From an uncultured Carnobacteriaceae bacterium (GTDB lineage: Bacteria > Bacillota > Bacilli > Lactobacillales > Aerococcaceae), in contig CALHVK010000081.1 in assembly GCA_938039195.1 (NCBI GenBank), positions 1-6,594 on the forward strand: a stretch of 6,594 bases of DNA. Direction: 5' to 3'. A model generated the notes under the pieces. That model was not told the DNA's origin and searched no databases. It saw nothing but the letters and a program-made list of their open reading frames with translations. The number at the start of each line of letters is the position of its first letter. Position 1 is the first letter of the stretch. Positions 1-5,910 of this stretch are shown here, piece by piece. Made by a program: the position numbers and the translations under genes.

Positions 1-305
1 AGAATATTCTTCAACTAGCAGAATATTTATCCGATAAAGGGCAACCAGTATGGATTCGCCATGTTTTAGTTCCAGAACGTTCAGACTATGATGAATATCT
101 CATCCGATTAAGTGACTTTGTTGCAGGATTGAAGAATGTTTTGAAATTCGAGATCTTGCCATACCATAAATTGGGTGTTTATAAATGGAAGAACTTAGGA
201 ATTCCATATAAATTAGACCATATTGAGCCACCGACTCAAGAACGTGTGGATAATGCTCGTCGTATTTTAAGAACGGACGAATATAAAGGTTATTTAAATG
301 CATAA
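1..305 (+). CDS. pflA: Pyruvate formate-lyase activating enzyme, C-terminal part (5' end outside window)
   Basis: This is the last ~100 codons of a reading frame that enters from the left edge (first complete codon at 3) and stops with TAA at 303-305. PflA is a cytosolic radical-SAM enzyme that installs the glycyl radical on pyruvate formate-lyase, the anaerobic enzyme converting pyruvate and CoA to acetyl-CoA and formate. The visible part carries two stretches I recognise from PflA: PVWIRHVLVPERSD near the start, and EILPYHKLGVYKWKNLG followed by a PYKLDHIEPPT-like segment. The cluster-binding CxxxCxxC motif is N-terminal in this family and lies outside the window. A strong terminator follows immediately, so this gene ends its transcript. 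The family assignment is firm; the rest of the gene cannot be assessed. Confidence 0.93.
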   Translation, partial: NILQLAEYLSDKGQPVWIRHVLVPERSDYDEYLIRLSDFVAGLKNVLKFEILPYHKLGVYKWKNLGIPYKLDHIEPPTQERVDNARRILRTDEYKGYLNA

Positions 306-308
306 TGC

Positions 309-349
309 AAGAACTGTTATAGTGTAAAAGCTATAACAGTTCTTTTTTT
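309..349 (+). terminator. Rho-independent terminator of pflA
   Basis: A perfect 14-bp inverted repeat (309-322 with 331-344) flanks an 8-base loop and runs into a T tract ending at 349. It starts four bases after the pflA stop. The stem is AT-rich but long, and this is the clearest terminator in the window. Confidence 0.93.
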
Positions 350-364
350 GCGGAAATACTAGAA

Positions 365-376
365 ATAATGCATTAT
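365..376. repeat. 12-bp perfect palindrome next to the ppaC -35
   Basis: ATAATGCATTAT is its own reverse complement and ends three bases before the predicted -35 element of ppaC. It could be an operator half-site pair, but I recognise no regulator for it. In AT-rich spacer DNA a 12-mer of this kind can also arise by chance. Confidence 0.25.
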
Positions 377-379
377 CTA

Positions 380-408
380 TTGGTTTTAAGTGATAATTAT
401 GTTAAAAT
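380..408 (+). promoter_or_regulatory. Predicted sigma-A promoter of ppaC with extended -10
   Basis: TTGGTT (380-385) and TAAAAT (403-408) are separated by 17 bases. A TG one base upstream of the -10 (400-401) makes it an extended -10 element. It lies between the pflA terminator and ppaC and would give a leader of roughly 30 bases. It was found by eye against the consensus. Confidence 0.6.
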
Positions 409-443
409 TGTCAATGTAAATTTATATAGAGAGAGGCCAAATT

Positions 444-1373
444 ATGAGTAAATTATTAGTTTTCGGACATCAAAATCCAGATACAGACGCGATTACATCA
501 GCGATTTCATATGCTTATTTATTACGTCACTTAGGAGAAGATGCAGAAGCAGTTGCCCTTGGGACTCCAAATGAAGAAACACAATATGCTTTAGATTATT
601 TCAAAAAAGAAGCTCCACGAGTGATTGGAGATGTTTCAGAAGAAACAAATCGCGTAGCGTTAGTAGACCACAATGAAGTTCAACAAAGTGCTACAGGCGT
701 TGAAAAAGTGGAAGTAGAATATGTAGTGGATCACCACCGTATCGCAAACTTCCAAACAGCCAACCCATTATTCTATCGTGCAGAACCAGTAGGATGTACA
801 AATACAATCCTCTATAAAATGTACAAAGAATATGGAATTGATATTCCAAAAGATATCGCAGGATTAATGGTCTCTGCTATTGTTTCAGATACATTATTAT
901 TCAAGTCACCTACATGTACACAACAAGATATTGAAGCAGCGACTGACTTAGCAAACATTGCTGAAATCGATGTGAATGTATATGGTTTGGAAATGCTAAA
1001 AGCTGGTACAAACTTAGGAAATAAATCAACAGATGATTTAATTGACCTAGATGCAAAATCATTCCCAATGGGAGGAGCAAACTTACGAATTGCGCAAGTA
1101 AACGTAGTGGATCCTGAAGAGTTATTAGCGCGTCGCGATGAGTTAGAAGAAAGCATGCGAGTTGCCAATGATAAAAATGGATATGATACATTTGTATTTG
1201 TCATTACAAACATCTTAACTAGCGTATCAACAGTATTAGTAGTTGGTGACCATCTAGATAAAGTGGCTCAAGCATTTAACGCTAGCTACAATGATGGAGT
1301 ACTAACACTACCGGGAGTTGTTTCGCGTAAGAAACAAGTTGTCCCACCTTTAACAGTGGCTTTTGAAGGATAA
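444..1373 (+). CDS. ppaC: Manganese-dependent inorganic pyrophosphatase (family II)
   Basis: This 309-residue cytosolic enzyme of the DHH phosphoesterase superfamily hydrolyses pyrophosphate to two phosphates, pulling biosynthetic reactions forward. All expected active-site residues can be read: GHQNPDTD at 8-15 (ligands His9, Asp13, Asp15), Asp75 in LVDH, the DHH signature at 96-98 (ligand His97), Asp149 in SDT, Lys205, and the C-terminal SRKK at 294-297 (Arg295 and Lys296 contact substrate). These positions match the numbering known for the Bacillus subtilis enzyme, and the length is normal for the family. An N-terminal DHH domain (about 1-185) is followed by a DHHA2 domain (about 195-309). 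The ATG at 444 is preceded by GAGAGG (431-436) at seven bases. The gene has its own promoter and terminator, so it appears to be transcribed largely alone. Nothing in the protein looks damaged. Confidence 0.97.
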   Translation: MSKLLVFGHQNPDTDAITSAISYAYLLRHLGEDAEAVALGTPNEETQYALDYFKKEAPRVIGDVSEETNRVALVDHNEVQQSATGVEKVEVEYVVDHHRIANFQTANPLFYRAEPVGCTNTILYKMYKEYGIDIPKDIAGLMVSAIVSDTLLFKSPTCTQQDIEAATDLANIAEIDVNVYGLEMLKAGTNLGNKSTDDLIDLDAKSFPMGGANLRIAQVNVVDPEELLARRDELEESMRVANDKNGYDTFVFVITNILTSVSTVLVVGDHLDKVAQAFNASYNDGVLTLPGVVSRKKQVVPPLTVAFEG

Positions 1374-1384
1374 AAAATTAACGG

Positions 1385-1424
1385 AGTGGGTGAGGAACAT
1401 CCTTTAATTCCTCCCCACTTTTTT
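1385..1424 (+). terminator. Rho-independent terminator after ppaC
   Basis: AGTGGG (1385-1390) and GAGGAA (1392-1397) pair with TTCCTC (1408-1413) and CCCACT (1414-1419), leaving one bulged T at 1391 and a 10-base loop. A run of six T (1419-1424) follows. It ends only 17 bases before the next start codon, so that gene depends on readthrough or on a promoter I cannot place with confidence. Confidence 0.82.
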
Positions 1425-1441
1425 AGTAAAGGAAAATAAAA

Positions 1442-2320
1442 ATGCGAAATCTATTACAGTTAGTGAAAGATGCGCTTGTACCACAATCAAAAAAAGAGTG
1501 GATGATTTCTCTTGTAACAATAACGGTACGGAATCTTTCTGTGATGAAGAAATTTTATACGCAAGTTTTAGGTCTTGTTGTACTGCAGGAATTTGATAAC
1601 GAAATCCTTATTGGGCATAGTAGAGGAAGTGTTCCTCTATTACGATTAGTTCAAGGTAAAGGTAGCAAAAATTCTATTCTGACTACATATTTTATCGGCT
1701 TTAAACTTGCAAAACCATTTCAAATGGGAGAATTGATCAATCGATTAATTCTTGAAGAACAGACGATTACGGCTACTGGTTTTGATGGATATACAAATAA
1801 TTTTTATATTATGGATCCTGAAGGAAATCGCCTGAAGTTTATGGTCGAAGGTGAGAGTGGATACGATCTCGTTGATCAATATCTAGAAGGAACAGAAATG
1901 AATCGTTCCCTTCATGAGTTTATTGATGGAGTAGATGCATTGTCTGAAGAGTTTCCACCATCCGCAACGATTGCTCAAGTTCATTATAATGTCGCCGATG
2001 TTGAAGAAACGGGAGCATTTTTAATCGATGCGTTTTTATTCAATACAACATTTGATTATGTGACGAAACGCAAAAATTTTAAAATTAATCGCGATGGCTA
2101 TTCACTTAGTATTAACTCGTGGAAGTTTATCCCAAGATTCCATGAAGATTTCTATGGAGTTTCTGAGATTGAGTGGCGTGTTCCAAATATTAGAGAATTA
2201 GAAAATCTTGTATTAAACTTAGAATCTAAAAAGGTTCCATTTCATTATTATGACGCAGTCTTAAAAGTTCCAACAAAGGATGGAGTTCAATTCTATTTTA
2301 AGGTGAGTGATCCTATATGA
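1442..2320 (+). CDS. Two-domain VOC/glyoxalase-fold protein, substrate unknown
   Basis: This 292-residue soluble protein has two tandem vicinal-oxygen-chelate (VOC) modules. Module 1 (about 22-136) has the typical opening strand, the FYTQVLGL helix (39-45) and the closing DPEGNRLKFM segment (125-134), whose Glu127 region is where VOC enzymes place a metal ligand. Module 2 (about 176-288) starts at AQVHYNVADVE and ends with DGVQFYFK. The layout resembles CatE-type extradiol dioxygenases and the streptococcal CppA family, both two-module VOC proteins; I cannot choose between them. The first-strand position that normally supplies a metal-binding His appears to be Leu24 in module 1 and Gln179 in module 2, so ordinary metal-dependent catalysis is doubtful. 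The ATG at 1442 follows AAAGGA (1428-1433) at eight bases. Its TGA stop overlaps the next ATG (ATGA, 2317-2320), suggesting translational coupling to the YitT gene. Confidence 0.8.
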   Translation: MRNLLQLVKDALVPQSKKEWMISLVTITVRNLSVMKKFYTQVLGLVVLQEFDNEILIGHSRGSVPLLRLVQGKGSKNSILTTYFIGFKLAKPFQMGELINRLILEEQTITATGFDGYTNNFYIMDPEGNRLKFMVEGESGYDLVDQYLEGTEMNRSLHEFIDGVDALSEEFPPSATIAQVHYNVADVEETGAFLIDAFLFNTTFDYVTKRKNFKINRDGYSLSINSWKFIPRFHEDFYGVSEIEWRVPNIRELENLVLNLESKKVPFHYYDAVLKVPTKDGVQFYFKVSDPI

Positions 2321-3210
2321 GTTTCTTAAACCCATCTTCTTATCGTAAATTTCGTAAGAATAAAATGATACGACATGTCTTTTCGTTATTGGCAGTAGTG
2401 ATTTCAGGCTTCCTTCAAGCCTTCACTTTGAAGGTGTTTATTCAACCTTCTAATTTGCTTTCTAGTGGATTTCTTGGAGTATCAATTTTAATGAACCAAA
2501 TCGCTGGCCTATTTGGAGTAGAGTTGTCAATTTCAATGTTATTAATTATGCTAAATATTCCGGTTGCTATTTTATGTTATCGAGGAATTAGTGCACGATT
2601 TACATTTTATTCGATTTTTCAAGTATTCGTGGGAAGTTTCTTTATCCGCGTGTTGAATTTCGAACCATTATTTGTCGACGATACAATGCTGAACGTAATA
2701 TTTGGTGGAGTATTAAATGGATTGTATGTTTCTCTAGCCTTAAAAGGAAACGCATCTACCGGTGGGATGGATTTTGTGGCATTATACGTTTCAAACCGTA
2801 ACGGGAAAACGATTTGGCAAGAAGTCTTCCTATTTAATACAGCGTTACTACTGATTTTTGGTGCCTTATTTGGCTGGAAACATGCGGGATATTCCATTAT
2901 CTTCCAATATATTTCAACAAAAGTGATAAGCACATTCCATCAACGTTATCATAAAGTAACTCTTCAGATTACGACTCGTTACGGAGACGATGTAATGGAA
3001 GCCTACTTGAAGAATATTCGTCATGGGATTTCTTGTGTCGAAGCAATTGGTGGATTTAGTCGTGAAAAGATGTATCTTTTGCACACAGTATTATCTTCTT
3101 ATGAAGTCATTGATGCTGTTTCAGTTATTAAAGAGGCTGATCCTCGTGCGATTATTAATCAAATTAGTACAGAGAATTTCTATGGAAGATTCCATAGAGT
3201 ACCAGAATAA
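2317..3210 (+). CDS. YitT-family membrane protein, diverged paralogue 1 (DUF161 + DUF2179)
   Basis: This 297-residue integral membrane protein has a basic N-terminus (SYRKFRKNKMIRH), five to six hydrophobic segments (about 21-43, 47-66, 70-88, 96-114, 124-142, 170-187) and a soluble C-terminal DUF2179 domain (about 213-297), the standard YitT architecture. Family markers include PSNLLSSGFLGVSIL (44-58) and GNASTGGMDF (144-153), which align with the equivalent motifs of the next gene. YitT proteins have no firmly established transport substrate that I know of. The DUF2179 part is atypical: the HGISCVEAIGGFSRE start is recognisable, but the usual TDV..V.GEGF ending has become NQISTENFYGRF. The start overlaps the VOC stop, with AAGGTGA (2300-2306) ten bases upstream. 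The stop codon lies directly against the Shine-Dalgarno of the next gene, so the two paralogues are probably co-translated. Confidence 0.88.
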   Translation: MSFLNPSSYRKFRKNKMIRHVFSLLAVVISGFLQAFTLKVFIQPSNLLSSGFLGVSILMNQIAGLFGVELSISMLLIMLNIPVAILCYRGISARFTFYSIFQVFVGSFFIRVLNFEPLFVDDTMLNVIFGGVLNGLYVSLALKGNASTGGMDFVALYVSNRNGKTIWQEVFLFNTALLLIFGALFGWKHAGYSIIFQYISTKVISTFHQRYHKVTLQITTRYGDDVMEAYLKNIRHGISCVEAIGGFSREKMYLLHTVLSSYEVIDAVSVIKEADPRAIINQISTENFYGRFHRVPE

Positions 3211-3225
3211 GGAGGTAGTAGATTG
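3208..3225 (+). promoter_or_regulatory. Perfect Shine-Dalgarno deciding a TTG start
   Basis: TAAGGAGGT (3208-3216) includes the stop codon of the upstream YitT gene and gives a near-complete match to the 16S anti-SD. Six bases later comes TTG (3223-3225), followed by an open frame encoding a normal YitT N-terminus. No better-placed ATG exists, so TTG is the likely initiator, read as Met. Confidence 0.85.
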
Positions 3226-4101
3226 GATAAATATTTAAACAAAGATACTTTAAAGTCCTTCGTACTGGTTACCTTAGGTTGTTTCTTATTTTCATATGTC
3301 ATTAATGCCATTGTTATTGCGAATCACTTTGGTGAAGGTGGTATTACTGGGGTTACACTGTTAGGTTATTACACATTGCAAATTGACCCAGCTTTATCAA
3401 ACTTAATATTAAATGGATTCTTATTAATCATTGGATATCGTTACTTAGAGAAAAAAACAATGATATATACTGTTGTTGCAGTGTTTGAATTACCATTATT
3501 TATTAAATTAACGCAAGACTGGCCGGTATTCGTTCCAGAAAACTTAGTCGTTGCAGGCGTTGCAGCCGGCGTTTTAGTCGGAGTAGCACTGGGACTTGTG
3601 ATTCTTGGAAAAGGAACGACAGCAGGTACGGATATTATCGCAATGATGATGCACAAATACTTGGGATGGAGCGTTTCTTCATCATTATTAATGATTGACT
3701 TTATTATTGTGACACCACTTGCCTTTGTAATTGGTTTTGAAAAAGCTGTTCTTACATTGATTATGTTATTTGTTGCAAGTAAAGTGATTAACTTTATTTT
3801 AGAAGGATTCAATCCACGAAAAGCGATTATGATTATTTCGGATAAATATGATGAAATTGGGCAGCGAATCCAAACGGATTTAGATCGTGGAATTACAGTG
3901 TTGGATGGACACGGTTTTTACTCGAAAGAGAAGCGACAAGTTCTTTATGTCGTAGTTAGTCGTCAACAATTGATGCCAGTTCAACGGATTGTTCACGAGT
4001 ATGATCCAGAAGCGTTTGTAATCATTACAGACGTAAACCAAGTTATTGGAGAAGGATTTACATTCTATCTCGATGATAACGGGAATAAATTACATCATTA
4101 A
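3223..4101 (+). CDS. YitT-family membrane protein, paralogue 2 (DUF161 + DUF2179)
   Basis: This 292-residue membrane protein has hydrophobic segments at about 11-33, 58-75, 79-96, 108-130, 154-171 and 173-192, then a cytosolic DUF2179 domain (about 203-282). Compared with its upstream neighbour it is the conventional member: FGEGGITGVTLL (36-47), GKGTTAGTDIIA (129-140), RGITVLDGHGFYSKEKRQV (222-240) and the full TDVNQVIGEGF ending (269-279) are all close to what I know of the family. The function of YitT proteins is not established, so I assign none. The TTG start is set by a perfect ribosome binding site. Only 12 bases separate the two YitT frames and 13 bases separate this stop from the hydrolase start, with no terminator at either junction, so the genes are probably on one transcript. 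The adjacent related pair suggests an old tandem duplication or an obligate partner pair. Confidence 0.92.
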   Translation: MDKYLNKDTLKSFVLVTLGCFLFSYVINAIVIANHFGEGGITGVTLLGYYTLQIDPALSNLILNGFLLIIGYRYLEKKTMIYTVVAVFELPLFIKLTQDWPVFVPENLVVAGVAAGVLVGVALGLVILGKGTTAGTDIIAMMMHKYLGWSVSSSLLMIDFIIVTPLAFVIGFEKAVLTLIMLFVASKVINFILEGFNPRKAIMIISDKYDEIGQRIQTDLDRGITVLDGHGFYSKEKRQVLYVVVSRQQLMPVQRIVHEYDPEAFVIITDVNQVIGEGFTFYLDDNGNKLHH

Positions 4102-4102
4102 A

Positions 4103-4117
4103 AAGGAGAGAAAAATG
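4103..4117 (+). promoter_or_regulatory. Ribosome binding site choosing ATG 4115 for the hydrolase
   Basis: AAGGAG (4103-4108) lies six bases before the ATG at 4115-4117. An in-frame ATG at 4046 lies within the YitT gene, has no such site and would put 23 charged residues before the signal peptide. The 4115 start gives a textbook signal peptide at once. Confidence 0.88.
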
Positions 4118-4861
4118 AAATTTAGAAGTTCTTTGGGATTATTAGCAGGGATTTTATTATTAAACGGGAATGCAGTTTTAGCACAAGAAGTTGAACCGAC
4201 TACTGAAGTAGCGCCGTCAACTACACAAGTGGAGACTACTGAAAAGGTAGAAAGTACAACTGAAGCAGCAACTACACAAACTCAGGAGGTAACGACGGAA
4301 ACTTCGACTACAGAAGCTCCAAAATATACTGGATGGGTACAAACTTCAGACGGTAGTTGGTATTTTTATAATGCTGACCACACAATGCTCACTTCAAACT
4401 GGAAAGGTGACTATTACTTAGAAGCTGATGGGAAAATGGCTACTAGTAAATGGGTAGATAACTACAAATACTATGTAGATGCTTCAGGTAAATGGGTCCC
4501 AGGAAAAGTTAAGAAATCTGGCTGGGTTAAAGAAGGCGGATATTGGTATTTTTATCTAGAAGGTGAAGAGTTACTGTGTAATAACTGGAAAGGTAATTAT
4601 TATCTTGGTGTTGATGGGAAATTGGCTACTGAGAACTGGGTAGATGATCACAAGTATTATGTCGATAAGAACGGAGCTTGGGTTCCAAATCGTGTAAAAT
4701 CTGCTTGGGAAAAGATTGACGGTATTTGGTATTACTACGAAAATGGACAACCAGTTAAGAATGTCTGGAAAGGGAACTATTATCTTCAAGAAGACGGTAC
4801 CATGGCAACGAATAAATGGGTGGAAGATTACCGTTATTACGTTGGAGCAGATGGTTACTGA
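4115..4861 (+). CDS. Truncated product predicted under normal termination: signal peptide plus about 2.8 wall-binding units
   Basis: If the TGA at 4859-4861 acts as a normal stop, the strong ribosome binding site yields a 248-residue secreted protein made of signal peptide, Thr-rich linker and repeat units 1, 2 and most of 3, with no catalytic domain. It could still bind the wall but would have no hydrolase activity. The distal part would be silent: the first in-frame start after the stop is ATG 4988, inside unit 4, which has no Shine-Dalgarno and no export signal. Confidence 0.6.
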   Translation: MKFRSSLGLLAGILLLNGNAVLAQEVEPTTEVAPSTTQVETTEKVESTTEAATTQTQEVTTETSTTEAPKYTGWVQTSDGSWYFYNADHTMLTSNWKGDYYLEADGKMATSKWVDNYKYYVDASGKWVPGKVKKSGWVKEGGYWYFYLEGEELLCNNWKGNYYLGVDGKLATENWVDDHKYYVDKNGAWVPNRVKSAWEKIDGIWYYYENGQPVKNVWKGNYYLQEDGTMATNKWVEDYRYYVGADGY

Positions 4862-5254
4862 GTAAAAGATAAAAAACTCAAAAATGGTTGGGTTAAAGAA
4901 AATGGCACTTGGTACTATTATGAAGGTAAAGAAGAGCGCGTAAAAAATGAATGGCGCGGTAAGTATTATTTAGGTTCTTCAGGTGCCATGGCTACAAATC
5001 AATGGGTTAATAACGATCAATTCTATGTTGGGGAGGATGGTCATCTAGTTTCTAACGCTGTTAAAGGAAAAGATGGCTGGAAACAAGAAGAAGATGGTGC
5101 ATGGTACCATTATCGAAACGGAATCCCAACACGCAATAAATGGATTGGCGACTACTATTTACTTTCGGATGGAAAAATGGCCACAAATCAATGGGTAGAT
5201 AACTATCGCTATTATGTTGGCCCAGATGGAGCTTGGCTTCCAAATCCTTCAGTG
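4331..5254 (+). repeat. Five tandem ~62-residue wall-binding units in coding sequence
   Basis: Units begin at 4331, 4520, 4703, 4886 and 5075 and are 63, 61, 61, 63 and 60 codons long. Each reads roughly GW....G.WYYY..G.....NxWKG.YYL..DG.MAT..WV....YYV..DG.WVP, that is, three ~20-residue aromatic subrepeats per unit and about 15 in all. This is the CW-binding (choline-binding-like) repeat pattern. Whether the ligand is choline, teichoic acid or glucan cannot be read from the sequence. Conservation is mostly at protein level, but short stretches such as ACAAATCAATGGGT recur exactly in units 4 and 5. Confidence 0.88.
4859..4861 (+). other. In-frame TGA at a conserved Trp position
   Basis: The codon after GADGY is TGA. 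At this place units 1, 2 and 5 have Trp (GKWVP, GAWVP, GAWLP), so a single G-to-A change of TGG explains it. The next base is G. The other 26 Trp codons of the gene are all TGG. Confidence 0.95.
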
Positions 5255-5747
5255 AACGGTAATCATAAGAATATCTTATTAGATTTAGCTCGTGGATACA
5301 TTGGTGTAGAGCAATTCGATAGCCGTCATTATACGATGGTAAGCATTTATAACTCAGGTAAACGAAGCTATAGCGGTTATCGCGTAAGTGCATATGATGA
5401 CTGGTGTGATATTTTTGTTTCTGCAATGTATCAACATAGTGGACTAATTGACTTAATTGATAAAGAAGCTTATGTTCCTCAACATATTCTCTTGATGAAG
5501 AATAAAGGTATTTGGATTGGAAAAACAACTCCACAACCAGGAGATGTGATTACATTTGACTGGAATATTGACGGTGTAGCTGACCATATTGCCATTGTTG
5601 AAAAAGTAGAAGGCGATAGAGTGATTACGATTGAAGGGAACACAAGTGATCGTAATTATGATGAATCTAAAGTAGTTCGAAAATCACATAAATTGAATGC
5701 ACGTTATATTATCGGATATAGTCGTCCACAATATAAATAATTAGGAT

Positions 5748-5779
5748 AAAAAGCTAATCGGTAGTGATTAGCTTTTTTT
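5748..5779 (+). terminator. Rho-independent terminator after the hydrolase gene
   Basis: AGCTAATC (5752-5759) pairs with GATTAGCT (5766-5773) around a 6-base loop. Four flanking A (5748-5751) can extend the stem against the T run that follows to 5779. It lies seven bases past the hydrolase stop and closes the central gene block. Confidence 0.9.
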
Positions 5780-5834
5780 CTTTCTAGCTATGGAAAGGAA
5801 ACCGATAAAAAACAATTTTAAAGGTTAAGATTTC

Positions 5835-5863
5835 TTTAAGTAGATGTGTTCTTGTGGTAAAAT
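5835..5863 (+). promoter_or_regulatory. Predicted promoter of the PTS gene (extended -10)
   Basis: TAAAAT (5858-5863) with TG at 5855-5856 forms a good extended -10. Seventeen bases upstream is only a weak -35, TTTAAG (5835-5840). The site lies in the 170-base gap after the hydrolase terminator and would give a leader of about 40 bases. Confidence 0.55.
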
Positions 5864-5866
5864 AAG

Positions 5867-5888
5867 TTAAATCATAAAAGCGATTTAA
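5867..5888. promoter_or_regulatory. Possible operator: inverted repeat overlapping a weak cre-like site
   Basis: TTAAATC (5867-5873) and GATTTAA (5882-5888) form a perfect 7-bp inverted repeat with eight bases between. Within it, TAAAAGCGATTTAA (5875-5888) fits the catabolite-response element consensus with two mismatches, at the G and C of the outer arms. It sits just after the predicted -10, where CcpA could repress. CcpA control of mannose PTS genes is common in this group, but the match is imperfect. Confidence 0.3.
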
Positions 5889-5910
5889 TTTAAATAAAGG
5901 AGGTAGCTTT

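Larger units (their letters stand above)
4115..5740 (+). pseudogene. Secreted CHAP-domain peptidoglycan hydrolase with wall-binding repeats, interrupted by one in-frame TGA
   Basis: Read through the TGA at codon 249, this is a 541-residue secreted protein. Residues 1-23 form a signal peptide (MKFR, a Leu-rich core, cleavage after VLA). Residues 24-70 are a Thr/Glu/Ala-rich linker. Residues 73-380 are five ~62-residue wall-binding units of the choline-binding/glucan-binding repeat type. About 383-541 is a CHAP domain with catalytic Cys431 (DDWCDIF), His491 (DHIAIVEKV) and the EGN motif at 507-509. CHAP enzymes act as amidases or endopeptidases on peptidoglycan, so the intact protein would be an autolysin or cell-separation factor held on the wall by its repeats. 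The TGA replaces a Trp present at the same point of units 1, 2 and 5. No frameshift or other stop occurs in the remaining 292 codons. I infer a recent nonsense mutation, a base-call error or readthrough; the sequence cannot decide. It is probably co-transcribed with the YitT genes. Confidence 0.82.

Noticed and set aside
812..1213. Minus-strand open frames of 133 and 93 codons inside ppaC
   Set aside because: They lie opposite one of the best-conserved genes in the window and look like composition shadows.
3023..3238. A 71-codon + strand frame overlapping the end of the first YitT gene
   Set aside because: It is an out-of-frame reading of the DUF2179 region with no ribosome binding site; the YitT frame explains the sequence.
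4046..4114. Upstream in-frame ATG extending the hydrolase by 23 residues
   Set aside because: The extension would overlap the YitT gene, lacks a Shine-Dalgarno and would put charged residues ahead of the signal peptide.
4331..5254. A CRISPR array or DNA-level satellite suggested by the regular ~185-base spacing
   Set aside because: The periodicity is that of protein repeats in an open frame. Units differ throughout at DNA level and there are no short identical repeats with unique spacers.
5061..5534. A 157-codon open frame on the minus strand across the hydrolase 3' half
   Set aside because: It lies opposite a well-supported coding frame with clear CHAP motifs, has no recognisable protein features and no ribosome binding site that I can see.
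4988..5740. The distal half of the hydrolase as an independent gene starting at ATG 4988
   Set aside because: The ATG lies in the middle of repeat unit 4, has no Shine-Dalgarno and gives no signal peptide. It is the continuation of the frame from 4115.
5780..5834. A small RNA, riboswitch or short gene between the hydrolase terminator and the PTS promoter
   Set aside because: The stretch is AT-rich, with no start plus ribosome binding site and no stable hairpin beyond the terminator.
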